Source of the DNA: Tubiluchus corallicola
Lineage: Eukaryota > Priapulida > Priapulimorpha > Priapulimorphida > Tubiluchidae
Direction: 5' to 3'
NCBI GenBank assembly: GCA_030141605.1
Contig: JAQGDQ010001065.1
Span: forward strand, 20,001 to 65,900
DNA length: 45,900 nucleotides
The notes under the pieces were generated by a model. The model had not been told where the DNA came from, searched no databases, and saw only the letters and a list, made by a program, of their open reading frames with translations. Positions 45,755 through 45,900 of this stretch are shown in pieces. Position 1 is the stretch's first letter; each line of letters starts with the position of its first letter. A program made the translations under genes and the position numbers.

Positions 45755-45900
45755 ACCTTCATTCTCTTTCTTGCTTTAGTACCTTCATTCTCTTTCTTGC
45801 TTTAGTACCTTCATTCTCTTTCTTGCTTTAGTACCTTCATTCTCTTTCTTGCTTTATTACCTTCATTCTCTTTCTTGTTTTATTACCTTCATTCTCTTTC
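45755..45900. repeat. 26-bp minisatellite, inverted, cut by window edge
   Basis: AGTACCTTCATTCTCTTTC + TTGCTTT units, the reverse complement of the array at 35065-36741. Confidence 0.95.

Larger units (their letters stand above)
43080..45900 (-). repeat. Right arm of the large inverted repeat (continues past the window)
   Basis: Mirror of 36592-39056. The inner part of the element array is identical unit by unit to the left arm. The outer ten or so units differ, and the 142-bp array differs in copy number. Confidence 0.93.

Overview
This is invertebrate animal genomic DNA. It has introns with GT-AG borders, an AT-rich background and very many simple and tandem repeats. It also carries a homeobox exon, a C-type lectin pair and 5S-like sequences. 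The core of the 5S-like copies reads like 5S rRNA of molluscs and related lophotrochozoans, so a marine lophotrochozoan is my tentative guess; the sequence does not prove it. Most long open frames here are by-products of tandem repeats whose period is a multiple of three.

Layout: 1-8.8 kb holds two tandem secreted C-type lectin genes on the minus strand. Copy A (485-1466) has its last exon outside the window; copy B (5939-7368) is complete in four exons and encodes 209 residues. Between them lies a 76-bp minisatellite (2116-5594) interrupted by a mobile element. A 69-bp minisatellite (7630-8455) lies upstream of copy B. 9.2-10.1 kb is a cluster of AT-rich foldback structures. 10.6-23 kb is mainly repeats: a 92-bp array, a reverse-transcriptase relic, long pyrimidine and purine tracts, a hAT-like non-autonomous transposon with an 8-bp target duplication (14392-15044), a satellite with a 316-bp dimeric period (17160-19010), tetranucleotide arrays, and the 3' end of a LINE (21974-22520). 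23.1-25.6 kb is a tandem array of about 760-bp units, three of which carry a degenerate 5S rRNA. 26-33.5 kb is microsatellites, short duplications and candidate promoter motifs with no gene I can support.

33.6-45.9 kb holds parts of a divergent homeobox gene. Its homeodomain exon (40256-40448, minus) lies in the roughly 4-kb loop of a large inverted repeat (arms about 36.6-39.06 and 43.08-45.9 kb). The C-terminal exon lies at 33823-34143 (minus). Part of that exon also appears inverted on the plus strand (34146-34399), hard against a 290-bp assembly gap.

The most unusual item is a family of elements bounded by inverted repeats and flanked by TA, with a tandem array inside. There are four copies: 1-349 partial, 2286-3093, 36794-38328 and 44164-45698. 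Their 42-bp array unit contains the sub-terminal motif of the element's own ends. Read on the minus strand, it also contains a consensus 5' splice site. One copy clearly inserted into a 76-bp minisatellite unit with a TA duplication. Two copies form the heart of the large palindrome.
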